NCBI GenBank assembly: GCA_964405335.1
Contig: CAYONP010000011.1
Coordinates: 1 to 64,000 of the forward strand
Source of the DNA: CAYONP01 sp964405335
GTDB lineage: Bacteria > Armatimonadota > UBA10988
DNA: 64,000 nucleotides
Reading direction: 5' to 3'
Part shown: piece after piece, positions 35,844 through 43,272 of the stretch
Numbering within the stretch: the stretch's first letter is position 1
Layout of the letters: every line of letters begins with the position of its first letter
Translations under genes and position numbers: made by a program
Notes under the pieces: model-generated
Seen by the model: the letters and a program-made list of their open reading frames with translations, nothing else
Databases searched by the model: none
What the model was told of the DNA's origin: nothing

Positions 35844-36685
35844 GGCGTCGGCTCGTCGGCCAGCCAGCCCTTGGCGCGGTAGAGCAGCAGGCCCTGGGCC
35901 TCGTACATCACGTCCTGCCACATCTCGAAGCGCGAGCCGGCGCCGCCATACTCCAGCTCGTAGCGGCCCGTGCGGCAGGCCACCACCCGCGTGTCGAGCC
36001 CGGCGCCGCGGAACACACCCACCGCCCGGCGCGTGTGACTGGGCGAGGTGACCAGCAGGATCCGCCGCCAGCCGTGCTGCTCGGCCATGGCGCGGATCGA
36101 GAGCGCCTCGGTGCGGGTGTTCATCGGCGAGTCGTCGAGCGGCACGAACGGCACGATCCGCTCGCCGTCGGCGCCGAGGTCGAGCGCGATCTCGACCGCC
36201 TGGCGATCGAACTGGTTCGACTCGTCATCGCCCTCGCCGGTGAAGGTGATCTGCGGGGCGCAGCCGGCGTGGAGCAGGCGCAGGCCCTCGATCAGCCGCT
36301 CGGTCGAGTTGACCCGCGGGAAGGTCCGTCGCGTCGAGCCGCTGAGCACCACGATCACATCGGCCGACTGCGGACCATCGTCGACGACCAGCCGCTGCAA
36401 TGCCCAGTGGGCAAGCGGGGTCAGGGTGACCAGCAGACTGAACAGCACCAGCGACGCCGCCGCGGCCCACCAGGCGCGCCGCCACCGCGGCCGGGCGAGC
36501 ATCGCCGTCACGGTCACCGCGAGGTAGGCCGCCAGGGTGTAGGCATGCCACTGCCGCGGCAGGTCGAGCCCGAGCTGACTGCCCAGGCGGAAGGTCAGCA
36601 GACCGAGCACCAAGCCCTTGAGCACCAGCCGCGGCCGCGGGTCGGGGCCGCAAAGCAGGCGCCGCAGGCCGGCGCAGAGGTTCAT
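35840..36685 (-). CDS. YdcF/DUF218-type membrane-anchored protein
   Basis: 281 aa. Three or so N-terminal membrane segments (about 20-37, 47-63, 72-90) precede the DUF218 Rossmann-like domain, with ADVIVVLSGS, FTGEG, NTRTEA and LLVTSPSHTRRAVGVFR. DUF218 proteins include SanA/ElyC-type envelope factors and the S-adenosylmethionine-binding YdcF; the biochemical function is unresolved. It is coupled to rhaI upstream (ATGA) and the MOT1-like gene downstream (GTGA). Confidence 0.82.
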   Translation of the reverse strand: MNLCAGLRRLLCGPDPRPRLVLKGLVLGLLTFRLGSQLGLDLPRQWHAYTLAAYLAVTVTAMLARPRWRRAWWAAAASLVLFSLLVTLTPLAHWALQRLVVDDGPQSADVIVVLSGSTRRTFPRVNSTERLIEGLRLLHAGCAPQITFTGEGDDESNQFDRQAVEIALDLGADGERIVPFVPLDDSPMNTRTEALSIRAMAEQHGWRRILLVTSPSHTRRAVGVFRGAGLDTRVVACRTGRYELEYGGAGSRFEMWQDVMYEAQGLLLYRAKGWLADEPTP

Positions 36686-37908
36686 GCACCCAGCCCGGCG
36701 CCGCCGGTGCGGCCGGCGCGCTCGGCCTCGATCCGCGCCTGATAGCCGCTGGCCAGATAGGCCGCCAGCGGGTCGGGCGCCAGGCCCATCTCTTCGCGCA
36801 CCTGCGCCAGCAGCGGCCGGACGTCGGTCTCGTAGGCGTCGACCAGACAGGCCTCGGCCGGCTGCACCTCGCCGGCCGCCTGCGCCGCGGCCAGGCTCCG
36901 GCGGTCGACCAGCAACGCCTTGGCATAGGCCGTCTGGATGTTCATCACGGTCTGGATCATGGCCGGAATCTTGAGCTTCAGGTTGTGCGCCTGGTCGACC
37001 ATGTACTCGATGTGCGGGGCGTTCGGCCAGCTCTCCGCCGCGGCCAGCTCGACGTAGATCAGGTAGAACTCGTAAGGGTTGATCGCCCCGACGACCAAGT
37101 CATCATCGGCGTACTTGCGGTTGTTGAAGTGGAAGCCGCCCAACATGCCCTCGTCCAGCAGCGTGGCGACGATGTGCTCGATGTTGACCCCCTGGGCGTG
37201 GTGGCCCAGGTCGACCAGCACCTTGGCTCGCTCGCCCAGCTTGTGGCACATGAGGAGCGCCTGGCCCCAGTCGCACAGGTCGGTCAGGTAGAAGCCCGGC
37301 TCGAACAACTTGTACTCGACCAGCATGGTCATGTCGGCCGGCATCGCCTGGTAGACCGTCTCCAGGCCCGCTTCGAGCCGGTGCTTGCGCGCGATGAAGC
37401 TGTCCTGGCCCGGGTAGTTGGTGCCGTCGGCGAGCCACATGCTGAGCACCTTGCTGCCCACCTCGCCGGCGATGCGAATGCTCTCCAGGCTGTGCTCGAT
37501 CGCCTTCCGCCGCGCGGCCTCCCACGGGCTGCAGAAGCTGCCGAGCTTGTACTCCTGGTCCTGGAACACGTTGGGATTGGTCGAGCCGATGCTCACCCCG
37601 GCCTCGGCCGCGGCCTCGGGCACGCTGCGCAGCGCCGCCGCATCGGGCAGGTCCCACAGCACATGCATCGCCACCTTCGGCGCAATGCCGGTGTAGCGGT
37701 GCACCTGCCCCGCATCGGCCAGCTTCTCGGCAATGGTGATCGCCGCGCCGGGCTGGCGGAACGAGCCGAACCGCGTGCCGCTGTTGGCATAGCCCCAGCT
37801 TGGGGTCTCAATCGCCTGCGCTTTCAGCCGCTGTTTGACCGCCGCGAGGTCGATGCCCTTGGCCGCCAACTGATCGGCCAGCCGCGCGATCGCTCCACCG
37901 TCCGCCAT
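36682..37908 (-). CDS. rhaI: L-rhamnose isomerase (RhaI type)
   Basis: 408 aa from ATG 37908. It is a xylose-isomerase-like TIM barrel of the Pseudomonas-type rhamnose isomerase: ETPSWGYANSGTRF at the N-terminus, GSTNPNVFQD, WLADGTNYPGQDS, EYKLFEPGFY, and the metal-binding VDLGHHAQGVNIEH. It interconverts L-rhamnose and L-rhamnulose. No kinase or aldolase is adjacent. It leads an operon with DUF218 and MOT1-like genes, with a good promoter upstream. Confidence 0.93.
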   Translation of the reverse strand: MADGGAIARLADQLAAKGIDLAAVKQRLKAQAIETPSWGYANSGTRFGSFRQPGAAITIAEKLADAGQVHRYTGIAPKVAMHVLWDLPDAAALRSVPEAAAEAGVSIGSTNPNVFQDQEYKLGSFCSPWEAARRKAIEHSLESIRIAGEVGSKVLSMWLADGTNYPGQDSFIARKHRLEAGLETVYQAMPADMTMLVEYKLFEPGFYLTDLCDWGQALLMCHKLGERAKVLVDLGHHAQGVNIEHIVATLLDEGMLGGFHFNNRKYADDDLVVGAINPYEFYLIYVELAAAESWPNAPHIEYMVDQAHNLKLKIPAMIQTVMNIQTAYAKALLVDRRSLAAAQAAGEVQPAEACLVDAYETDVRPLLAQVREEMGLAPDPLAAYLASGYQARIEAERAGRTGGAGLGA

Positions 37909-37934
37909 GTCCCGCCTCTCCTCGCCCCCGCGGG

Positions 37935-37963
37935 AGTCTAGCCGTCGCACCGCCGCCGGTCAA
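37935..37963 (-). promoter_or_regulatory. rhaI promoter
   Basis: Minus strand: -35 TTGACC (37958-37963), 17-bp spacer, -10 TAGACT (37935-37940). It is about 27 nt upstream of the rhaI ATG. Confidence 0.55.
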
Positions 37964-37976
37964 CGCACAAACCCCC

Positions 37977-38058
37977 GGGGTCAGGTCCAAGATTCATCCG
38001 ATCGGTTACGCTACGGCCCACGGGTCGTAACAATCCGCAGATTCCGGGACCTGACCCC
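37977..38058. repeat. 82-bp element with 12-bp terminal inverted repeats
   Basis: Starts GGGGTCAGGTCC (37977-37988) and ends with its exact complement GGACCTGACCCC (38047-38058). Such GGGGTCAGGTC ends are typical of REP/MITE-like intergenic elements. A partial copy is at 34633. It lies between the divergent rhaI and first PEP-CTERM genes. No transposase is in the window. Confidence 0.65.
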
Positions 38059-38223
38059 GTGGAGAAAGTGCAACGATTCGGTTGCCAGCTTAGGCTGTGG
38101 CCGCTTGCGCGGTGGTGCCGGGCAGGTGAGACTCGGGGTGGGATCCCCAATGGGTGGGGCTTCACGGCACATCTCGCCCGTCGACGGGCGCGGCGAGTGG
38201 GCCAATCTGGTGGGAGATGCAGG

Positions 38224-38925
38224 ATGAGGGTTGAATGCGCGCTCCGGCGCGCCGCAATCGGGGCACTTGCCCTGATGCTCACGGCCGGATCGAGCCGCGC
38301 GGGCACGCTCGACGTCTTCTTCGATCCGGGCACGCTCAATGTGACCACCGCGCTGACCGGCTTTGCCACCAACGGCGCGATGATGGACGGCTTGTCGGTG
38401 ACCGCCTTCTTCGACGTCGGTGGCCCCGAGACCGCGCTGTGGGCCGACACCGGCGGCACCTCGGGCGCCGCGGTGGGGACCGGCTGGTCGCTGGCCCTCT
38501 CGGGCGACACCTTCGGCTCGCCGTGGGTGCTGTCCAACGCCACGGGCACCGGCCTGGCCGGCCTGGTGATCGACGCCGGCCTGGGCGACACGGTGTTCGA
38601 CATCGACTGGACGCCGTTTCCTGGCACCGAAGGTTCGGCGAACGGCTGGACCTACACGCTGGTCAGCGGCGGCGATCCGTACGACATCGACGTGACCTAC
38701 TACGACCAGGTGGCGCTGACCGGCGATCCGCCGGTCGGCGACCTGTGGCGGCGGATGCGGATCGTCTTCGCCACCACCTCGATGCGCAGCGGTGACGTGA
38801 TCGAGTACATCGCCGACACCGACAACCTGGAGATCGCGGGCGACATCCGCGAGGTGCCCGAGCCGGCGACCATCGCCCTGCTCGGCTTCGGCGTGGCGCT
38901 TCTGGCGCGCCGCCGGCGCACCTGA
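38224..38925 (+). CDS. PEP-CTERM protein, tandem paralogue 1
   Basis: 233 aa; ATG after GGTGGGAG. It has a signal peptide (residues 1-27, ending SSRA). The C-terminus is a classic PEP-CTERM sorting signal: VPEPATIALLGFG, hydrophobic stretch, then RRRRT. An exosortase (not in this window) would cleave it for surface or exopolysaccharide association. The mature domain of about 170 aa shares with the next three genes the phrases DMMDG-like MMDGLSVTAFF, GDPYDIDVTYYD and GDPPVGDLWRRMRI, ending DTDNLEIAGDI. Function is unknown. Its leader is homologous to that of the next gene. Confidence 0.9.
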   Translation: MRVECALRRAAIGALALMLTAGSSRAGTLDVFFDPGTLNVTTALTGFATNGAMMDGLSVTAFFDVGGPETALWADTGGTSGAAVGTGWSLALSGDTFGSPWVLSNATGTGLAGLVIDAGLGDTVFDIDWTPFPGTEGSANGWTYTLVSGGDPYDIDVTYYDQVALTGDPPVGDLWRRMRIVFATTSMRSGDVIEYIADTDNLEIAGDIREVPEPATIALLGFGVALLARRRRT

Positions 38926-38943
38926 CGCGGGCTTCGGCGACGA

Positions 38944-38974
38944 CGGCGGCCGGGCGTCCCGCGCCCGCCCGCCG
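38944..38974. terminator. Hairpin after PEP-CTERM gene 1
   Basis: GC-only stem 38944-38956 with 38962-38974, 12 pairs plus one C-C mismatch and a 5-nt loop. No T-run follows. Confidence 0.4.
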
Positions 38975-38993
38975 CCGGTCGCTCGGGCGCTAA

Positions 38994-39020
38994 GTGCAAG
39001 CAATTCACTCTTTGCACTAG
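38994..39020. promoter_or_regulatory. AGTGCAA...TTGCACT inverted repeat in leader of PEP-CTERM gene 2
   Basis: Seven-base arms separated by 11-12 nt, about 150 nt upstream of the start. The leader of gene 1 has the matching GTGCAA...GTTGCC at the same distance (near 38068), so this is probably a shared regulatory site inherited by duplication. Confidence 0.4.
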
Positions 39021-39151
39021 AACGTGGCTCGCTTGCCCAGGACCCCATGACCGATCCGCACCAGAATGGGAGCAGTATCCCCATGGGTGGGGCTTCCCGC
39101 ACGACTTGGCGGCGCTGGTCGAGTTGTGCCGACACTGCTGGGAGAGTCTCT

Positions 39152-39859
39152 ATGCAGCAACCGAAAGCGCGCACCGCGCGCCTGCTCGTGGGGGTGTTGG
39201 GCGTACTCCTCTCGCACGGCGCGGCTCGGGCTGGAACGCTCGACGTCAGTTTCGTGCCCGGCGCGCTGAACCTGACCACTGCCCTGACCGGCTTCTCGAC
39301 TCTCGGTGACATGATGGACGGCATGTCGGTCACCGCCTTCTTCGAGGTCGGCGGACCCGAGACGGTCTTCTGGGCCGACACCGGCGCGGGCGCGGGCGCG
39401 GCGCTCGGCACCGGTTGGTCGCTCAGCCAGACGGGCGACACCTTCGTCTCGCCCTGGACCCTGGCCAACGCGACCGGCACAGGGCTGCTCGGCCTGCTGA
39501 TCGATGCTGGCGTGGGCGACACCGTCTTCGATGTCGACTTCGCCCCGTTCCCCGGCACCGATGGTTCGGCCGACGGCAACACCTTCGAGCTGACCGCCGG
39601 TGGCGACCCGTATGACATCGACGTGACCTACAGCGACCGCGTCGCGCTGATCGGCGATCCGCCGGTCGGCGACCTGTGGCGCCGGCTGCGGATCGTCTTT
39701 GACGGTGCCGCACTGCGCAGCGGCGACTCGATCAGCTACCTGGCCGACACCGACAATCTCAGCCTGGCGGGCGATATCCGCGAGGTGCCCGAGCCGGGCA
39801 CGATTGCCCTGCTCGGCTTCGGTGTGGCGTTCGTGGCACGGCGGCGCAGGCGCGCCTGA
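39152..39859 (+). CDS. PEP-CTERM protein, tandem paralogue 2
   Basis: 235 aa; ATG with GGGAGAG upstream. It has a signal peptide (about 1-27, HGAARA) and the closest match to paralogue 1 through the whole mature domain (TLDVSFVPGALNLTTALTGF, GDTVFDVDFAPFPGT, GDLWRRLRIVF). The sorting tail is VPEPGTIALLGFG, hydrophobic, then ARRRRRA. It is probably a recent duplicate of gene 1, including its promoter region. Confidence 0.9.
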   Translation: MQQPKARTARLLVGVLGVLLSHGAARAGTLDVSFVPGALNLTTALTGFSTLGDMMDGMSVTAFFEVGGPETVFWADTGAGAGAALGTGWSLSQTGDTFVSPWTLANATGTGLLGLLIDAGVGDTVFDVDFAPFPGTDGSADGNTFELTAGGDPYDIDVTYSDRVALIGDPPVGDLWRRLRIVFDGAALRSGDSISYLADTDNLSLAGDIREVPEPGTIALLGFGVAFVARRRRRA

Positions 39860-39879
39860 GCCCATCGCGAGTGTGGCGG

Positions 39880-39916
39880 CGGCCGGGGCCGAGACGGCTC
39901 CGGCCGTCGTGTTTTG
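39880..39916 (+). terminator. Intrinsic terminator after PEP-CTERM gene 2
   Basis: Stem CGGCCGG (39880-39886) with CCGGCCG (39900-39906), extra internal pairing, followed by TCGTGTTTT. Confidence 0.6.
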
Positions 39917-40076
39917 GGGCTTGCGGGAGGCTGGCATTCCGTTAGACAAGCACGGATTGCCCGTCTGGCCGGCGGGGCAGAAGTCAACTCGGTCGCTCGC
40001 GTGGGAGGGACGTATCATCCGCCGTGGGGTCGGTTGGACGGCGGCGGGTGCCACTCGACTGGTGGGAGAAACATAG

Positions 40077-40775
40077 ATGACCACGGTCGATGCGCGACGA
40101 CGCGCCGCGGTGGGGGTGGGGTGGCTTGTCCTGACGGCAAGTCCGGCCTTCGCCGGCACGCTGGACCACTTCTTCGATCCCGGCACGACCTACGCCACGA
40201 TGGCCATCACCGAGTTCGCCACCTCGGGCGACATGATGGACGGCATGGAAGTGCAGGCGTTCTTCGACAACGGCACCGACGAGACGGTGTTCTGGGCCGA
40301 CACGGGTGTCGGCTCGGGTGCAGCGTCAGGGACCGACTGGTCGCTGGCACAAAGCGGGGACACCTTCTTTGCGCCGTGGTTCTTGACCAACGACACCGGT
40401 GTCGGTCTGACCCGGCTCCTGATCGATGCGGGAGTCGGCGACACGGTGTTCGACCTGACCTGGGCGCCCGAGCCGGGCACGGCGGGATCGGCCGCTGGCC
40501 AGACCTTCGCCATCGTCGCCGGTGGCGATCCGTATGATCTGGACGTGACCTATCGCGACCTGATCACGCTGAGCGGCGATGGACCGGTCGGCGATCTGTG
40601 GCGACGCCTCGAGCTCGCCTTCGAGACCACGCCGCTGCGCAGCGGCGATGTGCTGGAGTTCCTCCAGGACACCGACAACCTCGAGATCGCCGGCGACCTG
40701 ACCCCGGTGCCTGAACCAAGCACCGTTGCTCTGCTCGCCTTCTGCCTGCTCTTCCTCCGGCGACGCCGGAGGTAG
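40077..40775 (+). CDS. PEP-CTERM protein, tandem paralogue 3
   Basis: 232 aa; ATG after GGTGGGAGAAACATAG. The signal peptide ends SPAFA. The mature domain aligns with its neighbours (GTLDHFFDPGTTYATMAITEF, ETVFWADTGVGSGAA, GDGPVGDLWRRLELAF). The sorting tail is VPEPSTVALLAF, hydrophobic, then LRRRRR. It is more diverged than paralogues 1 and 2. Confidence 0.9.
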   Translation: MTTVDARRRAAVGVGWLVLTASPAFAGTLDHFFDPGTTYATMAITEFATSGDMMDGMEVQAFFDNGTDETVFWADTGVGSGAASGTDWSLAQSGDTFFAPWFLTNDTGVGLTRLLIDAGVGDTVFDLTWAPEPGTAGSAAGQTFAIVAGGDPYDLDVTYRDLITLSGDGPVGDLWRRLELAFETTPLRSGDVLEFLQDTDNLEIAGDLTPVPEPSTVALLAFCLLFLRRRRR

Positions 40776-40802
40776 CCGCGGCCGGCTGCTGCCGGCCTTC
40801 GC

Positions 40803-40843
40803 ATCACCACCGCCGGAGCGCCCGTCGCTCCGGCGGTGGTGAT
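40803..40843. terminator. Long perfect hairpin after PEP-CTERM gene 3
   Basis: 18-bp perfect stem, 40803-40820 with 40826-40843, 5-nt loop. There is no T-run, but its stability and position support termination or mRNA 3' protection. Confidence 0.55.
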
Positions 40844-40867
40844 TCCGGCGGTCGGTCGCCGCGTCGC

Positions 40868-40883
40868 TGGCACACGGTTTGCA
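40868..40883 (+). promoter_or_regulatory. Sigma-54 (-24/-12) promoter of PEP-CTERM gene 4
   Basis: TGGCAC-ACGGT-TTGCA: GG at 40869-40870 and GC at 40881-40882 are 10 nt apart, exactly the RpoN spacing. It is about 124 nt upstream of the GTG. PEP-CTERM genes are controlled by RpoN with PrsK/PrsR in some bacteria, which makes the site credible. Confidence 0.55.
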
Positions 40884-41006
40884 CTGTGGCAGGTCACGGC
40901 AGCCGCCGCGGCCAGTCGGGGCGGGGTGGGTTCGCTCGCACCTCTCCGCGGCAGTGCGGAGCGAGTGCCGGCCAGCGGCGATGCGGAGCCGACAAGGAGC
41001 CTGCGC

Positions 41007-41717
41007 GTGACCAAATCGATCTTCTCACTGCGACGCCTGATTGCCCCCGCACTCGCTCTCAGCCTCGTCTGCGGCGGCGCCCAGGCGGCCATCAGCGTCG
41101 GGTTCGACCCCGGCATCACTTACACCACGACCGGCCTGACCGGTTTCGCGACCGAGGGCGACGAGATGGACGGCATGTCCGTCACCGCCTACTTCGACGA
41201 CGCTTCGTCGGAGGTGGCCATCTTCGGCACCACCGGCGTTGACGCCGGCGGCGCCTTTGGCACGCTCTGGTCGCTGACCGAGGTGGGTGACACCTTCGGC
41301 GGCACCTGGACCATCGCCCTCGACGGCGGGCTGGGCAAAGGCCTGACCCGCCTGCTGATCGATGCCGGCGTCGGCGACACGGTGTTCGACGACTCCTCGC
41401 CGAGCCCCGGCACGACCGGTTCGGCCAGTGGCTGGACCTTCGATCCGATCTCGAGCACCGACTCGTACGACATGACGGTGACGCTGCGCAACGAGATCAA
41501 GCTCAACGGCGATGGGCCGGTGGGCGACCTCTGGCGGCACCTCGACATCGAGTTCGGCGGCGGCCTGCCGCTGCTGGCCGGGTCGAGCTTTGCCTTCATC
41601 CAGGACACCGACAACCTGCTGCTGGCCGGCGACCTGACGGCGGTGCCCGAGCCGGGCACGCTCGCCTTGCTCGGTTTCGGCGGCCTGGCGGTGATGCGGC
41701 GGCGCAAGCGCGCCTGA
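41007..41717 (+). CDS. PEP-CTERM protein, tandem paralogue 4
   Basis: 236 aa from GTG 41007 (AAGGAG 7 nt upstream). The signal peptide ends GGAQA. It shares GFDPGITYTTTGLTGF, DEMDGMSVTAYFDD, GDTVFDD and GDGPVGDLWRHLDI with the other three, but it is the most diverged. The sorting tail is VPEPGTLALLGFG, hydrophobic, then MRRRKRA. It has its own probable sigma-54 promoter and terminator. Confidence 0.9.
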   Translation: MTKSIFSLRRLIAPALALSLVCGGAQAAISVGFDPGITYTTTGLTGFATEGDEMDGMSVTAYFDDASSEVAIFGTTGVDAGGAFGTLWSLTEVGDTFGGTWTIALDGGLGKGLTRLLIDAGVGDTVFDDSSPSPGTTGSASGWTFDPISSTDSYDMTVTLRNEIKLNGDGPVGDLWRHLDIEFGGGLPLLAGSSFAFIQDTDNLLLAGDLTAVPEPGTLALLGFGGLAVMRRRKRA

Positions 41718-41741
41718 CCACCAGATGGACGTGACCCGTGG

Positions 41742-41770
41742 CAGCCGGAGCTCCCCCTGAGCTCCGGCTG
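41742..41770. terminator. Hairpin between PEP-CTERM gene 4 and Flp pilin
   Basis: 12-bp perfect stem (CAGCCGGAGCTC and complement) with a 5-nt loop, between two convergent genes; likely bidirectional. Confidence 0.55.
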
Positions 41771-41802
41771 TCGGCGTTGGGTACCGCCGGTGCGGGCGGC
41801 GG

Positions 41803-41970
41803 TTAGCTCGCCTGGGTGGTCATCGAGTCGTTGACGGTCACGTAGACGTCCTTGGTCTTGCGGCCGAGGACGGTCAGGATGGCGATGGCCACCACGGCGA
41901 TGAGAGCGGTCAGCAGCCCATATTCGATCAGGGTCTGACCGGCCTCGTCACGGTACAGACGGCGCAGCAT
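41803..41970 (-). CDS. Flp/Fap-type pilin
   Basis: 55 aa from ATG 41970 (GGAGG upstream). The short basic leader MLRRLYRDEAG precedes QTLIEYGLLTALIAVVAIAI, the Flp pilin hydrophobic core with Glu5 after the G/Q-T cleavage region; the tail is polar. It would be processed by TadV-type prepilin peptidase and assembled by a Tad machine, none of which is in the window. Confidence 0.92.
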   Translation of the reverse strand: MLRRLYRDEAGQTLIEYGLLTALIAVVAIAILTVLGRKTKDVYVTVNDSMTTQAS

Positions 41971-41982
41971 CGCAGGCCTCCT

Positions 41983-42005
41983 CCGCGGGCGAACCACGCC
42001 CGCGG
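41983..42005 (-). promoter_or_regulatory. 5'-UTR hairpin of the Flp pilin gene
   Basis: 9-bp perfect stem CCGCGGGCG/CGCCCGCGG with a 5-nt loop, ending only a few bases before the GGAGG ribosome site. It could modulate translation or stability of the abundant pilin mRNA. Confidence 0.4.
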
Positions 42006-42065
42006 CCCGGTCGATTGGCCGCCGCCGGCAGGATCCCTGCACACGCCTCCGCGGGTCGGGTGTGC

Positions 42066-42071
42066 TATACT
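42066..42071 (+). promoter_or_regulatory. Extended -10 of the ABC ATPase/tatC operon
   Basis: TATACT preceded by TGC; the surrounding 15 bases equal those at the DUF177 promoter. No good -35 is seen. It is 21 nt before the ATG at 42093. Confidence 0.45.
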
Positions 42072-42092
42072 GCGCCGCGATGAGGGGTGGCC

Positions 42093-43250
42093 ATGGCCGG
42101 TGTCGCGCTTGCTGGACTGCGCAAGGTGTTCGGTGACGTGGTCGCCGTGGCCGACGTCGATCTCGACATCGCCGACGGTGAGTTTCTGGTCCTGGTCGGG
42201 CCGTCGGGCTGCGGCAAGTCGACCTGCCTGCGGCTGGTGGCCGGGCTCGAAGAGGCCGACGGCGGCAAGATCCGGATCGGCGAGCGGGTGGTCAATGACG
42301 TCCCACCGCAGGACCGGGACATCGCCATGGTGTTCCAGAACTACGCCCTTTACCCCCACATGTCGGTCTATGACAACCTCGCCTTCGGCCTGCGGCTCAA
42401 GCGCGTCCGGGGCGCTGGCTGGCGGGCGCGGCGGGTGTACAGCGAGGCCGACATCCGCGGGCGGGTCGAGACCGCGGCGCGGCTGCTCGGCCTCGAGGGC
42501 TTGCTCGACCGGCGGCCGCGGCAGCTCTCGGGCGGCCAGCGGCAGCGCGTGGCGCTCGGCCGGGCGATCGTCCGCGAGCCGCAGGTCTTTCTCATGGACG
42601 AGCCGCTGAGCAACCTGGACGCCAAGCTGCGGGTGGCCACCCGCGCCGAGCTCATCCTGCTCCACCGCCGGCTGCGCGAGCAGGGCAAGAGCAACACGAT
42701 GATCTACGTCACCCATGACCAGACCGAGGCGATGACCATGGGCGACCGGATCGCGGTGATGAAGGACGGCTTTCTGCAACAGGTCGACGCGCCGCTGGCC
42801 TTGTACCGCCACCCGGTCAACCGGTTCGTCGCCGAGTTCATCGGCAGTCCGCAGATGAATGTGTTCGGCCCGCTCCGCATCGACGCGGCCGACGGCACGG
42901 TGGCGCTGGTTGGGCCGGAGCTGCGGCTCGAGCTCCCGCCGCGGCACGCCGAGGTGCTGCGCGAGCGGCACGGTGGCGAGGTGCTGTTCGGCATTCGGCC
43001 CGAGGATATCGCCGACCGCGAGCAGAGCCGGGCCGAGCCGACCGCCGGCAACACCGTGCCGGTCGAGGTCGAGGTCAGCGAGCCGCTCGGCGCGACGGTG
43101 CACCTGAACCTGCGCGCGCCGGGGGGTGTTGGTCTGGTAGCGGTGGTTGACGCCGACAGCCGCGGCTGGCGCGACGGGCGCTTCGACGCGGTGTTCGACC
43201 TCGACAAGTCGCACGTGTTCGACCCGACCACCGAGCTGGTCCTGACCTGA
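42093..43250 (+). CDS. Sugar-type ABC transporter ATP-binding protein (MsmK/UgpC family)
   Basis: 385 aa. Walker A is GPSGCGKST, Q-loop FQNYALYPHM, signature LSGGQRQRVALGRAI and Walker B FLMDEPLSNLD; the C-terminal regulatory TOBE region (about 250-380) includes FGIRPEDI. It energises uptake of oligosaccharides or similar solutes, often serving several permeases. No permease or binding protein is adjacent, so it is an orphan shared ATPase. The start ATG 42093 follows GAGGGG. tatC is 22 nt downstream. Confidence 0.92.
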   Translation: MAGVALAGLRKVFGDVVAVADVDLDIADGEFLVLVGPSGCGKSTCLRLVAGLEEADGGKIRIGERVVNDVPPQDRDIAMVFQNYALYPHMSVYDNLAFGLRLKRVRGAGWRARRVYSEADIRGRVETAARLLGLEGLLDRRPRQLSGGQRQRVALGRAIVREPQVFLMDEPLSNLDAKLRVATRAELILLHRRLREQGKSNTMIYVTHDQTEAMTMGDRIAVMKDGFLQQVDAPLALYRHPVNRFVAEFIGSPQMNVFGPLRIDAADGTVALVGPELRLELPPRHAEVLRERHGGEVLFGIRPEDIADREQSRAEPTAGNTVPVEVEVSEPLGATVHLNLRAPGGVGLVAVVDADSRGWRDGRFDAVFDLDKSHVFDPTTELVLT

Positions 43251-43272
43251 CGACCCGGAGCCGAGCGCGTCG

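Noticed and set aside
39941..39962. Sigma-54 promoter for PEP-CTERM gene 3 (TGGCATTCCGTTAGAC)
   Set aside because: The -12 GC is absent at the required spacing; the match is confined to the -24 half.
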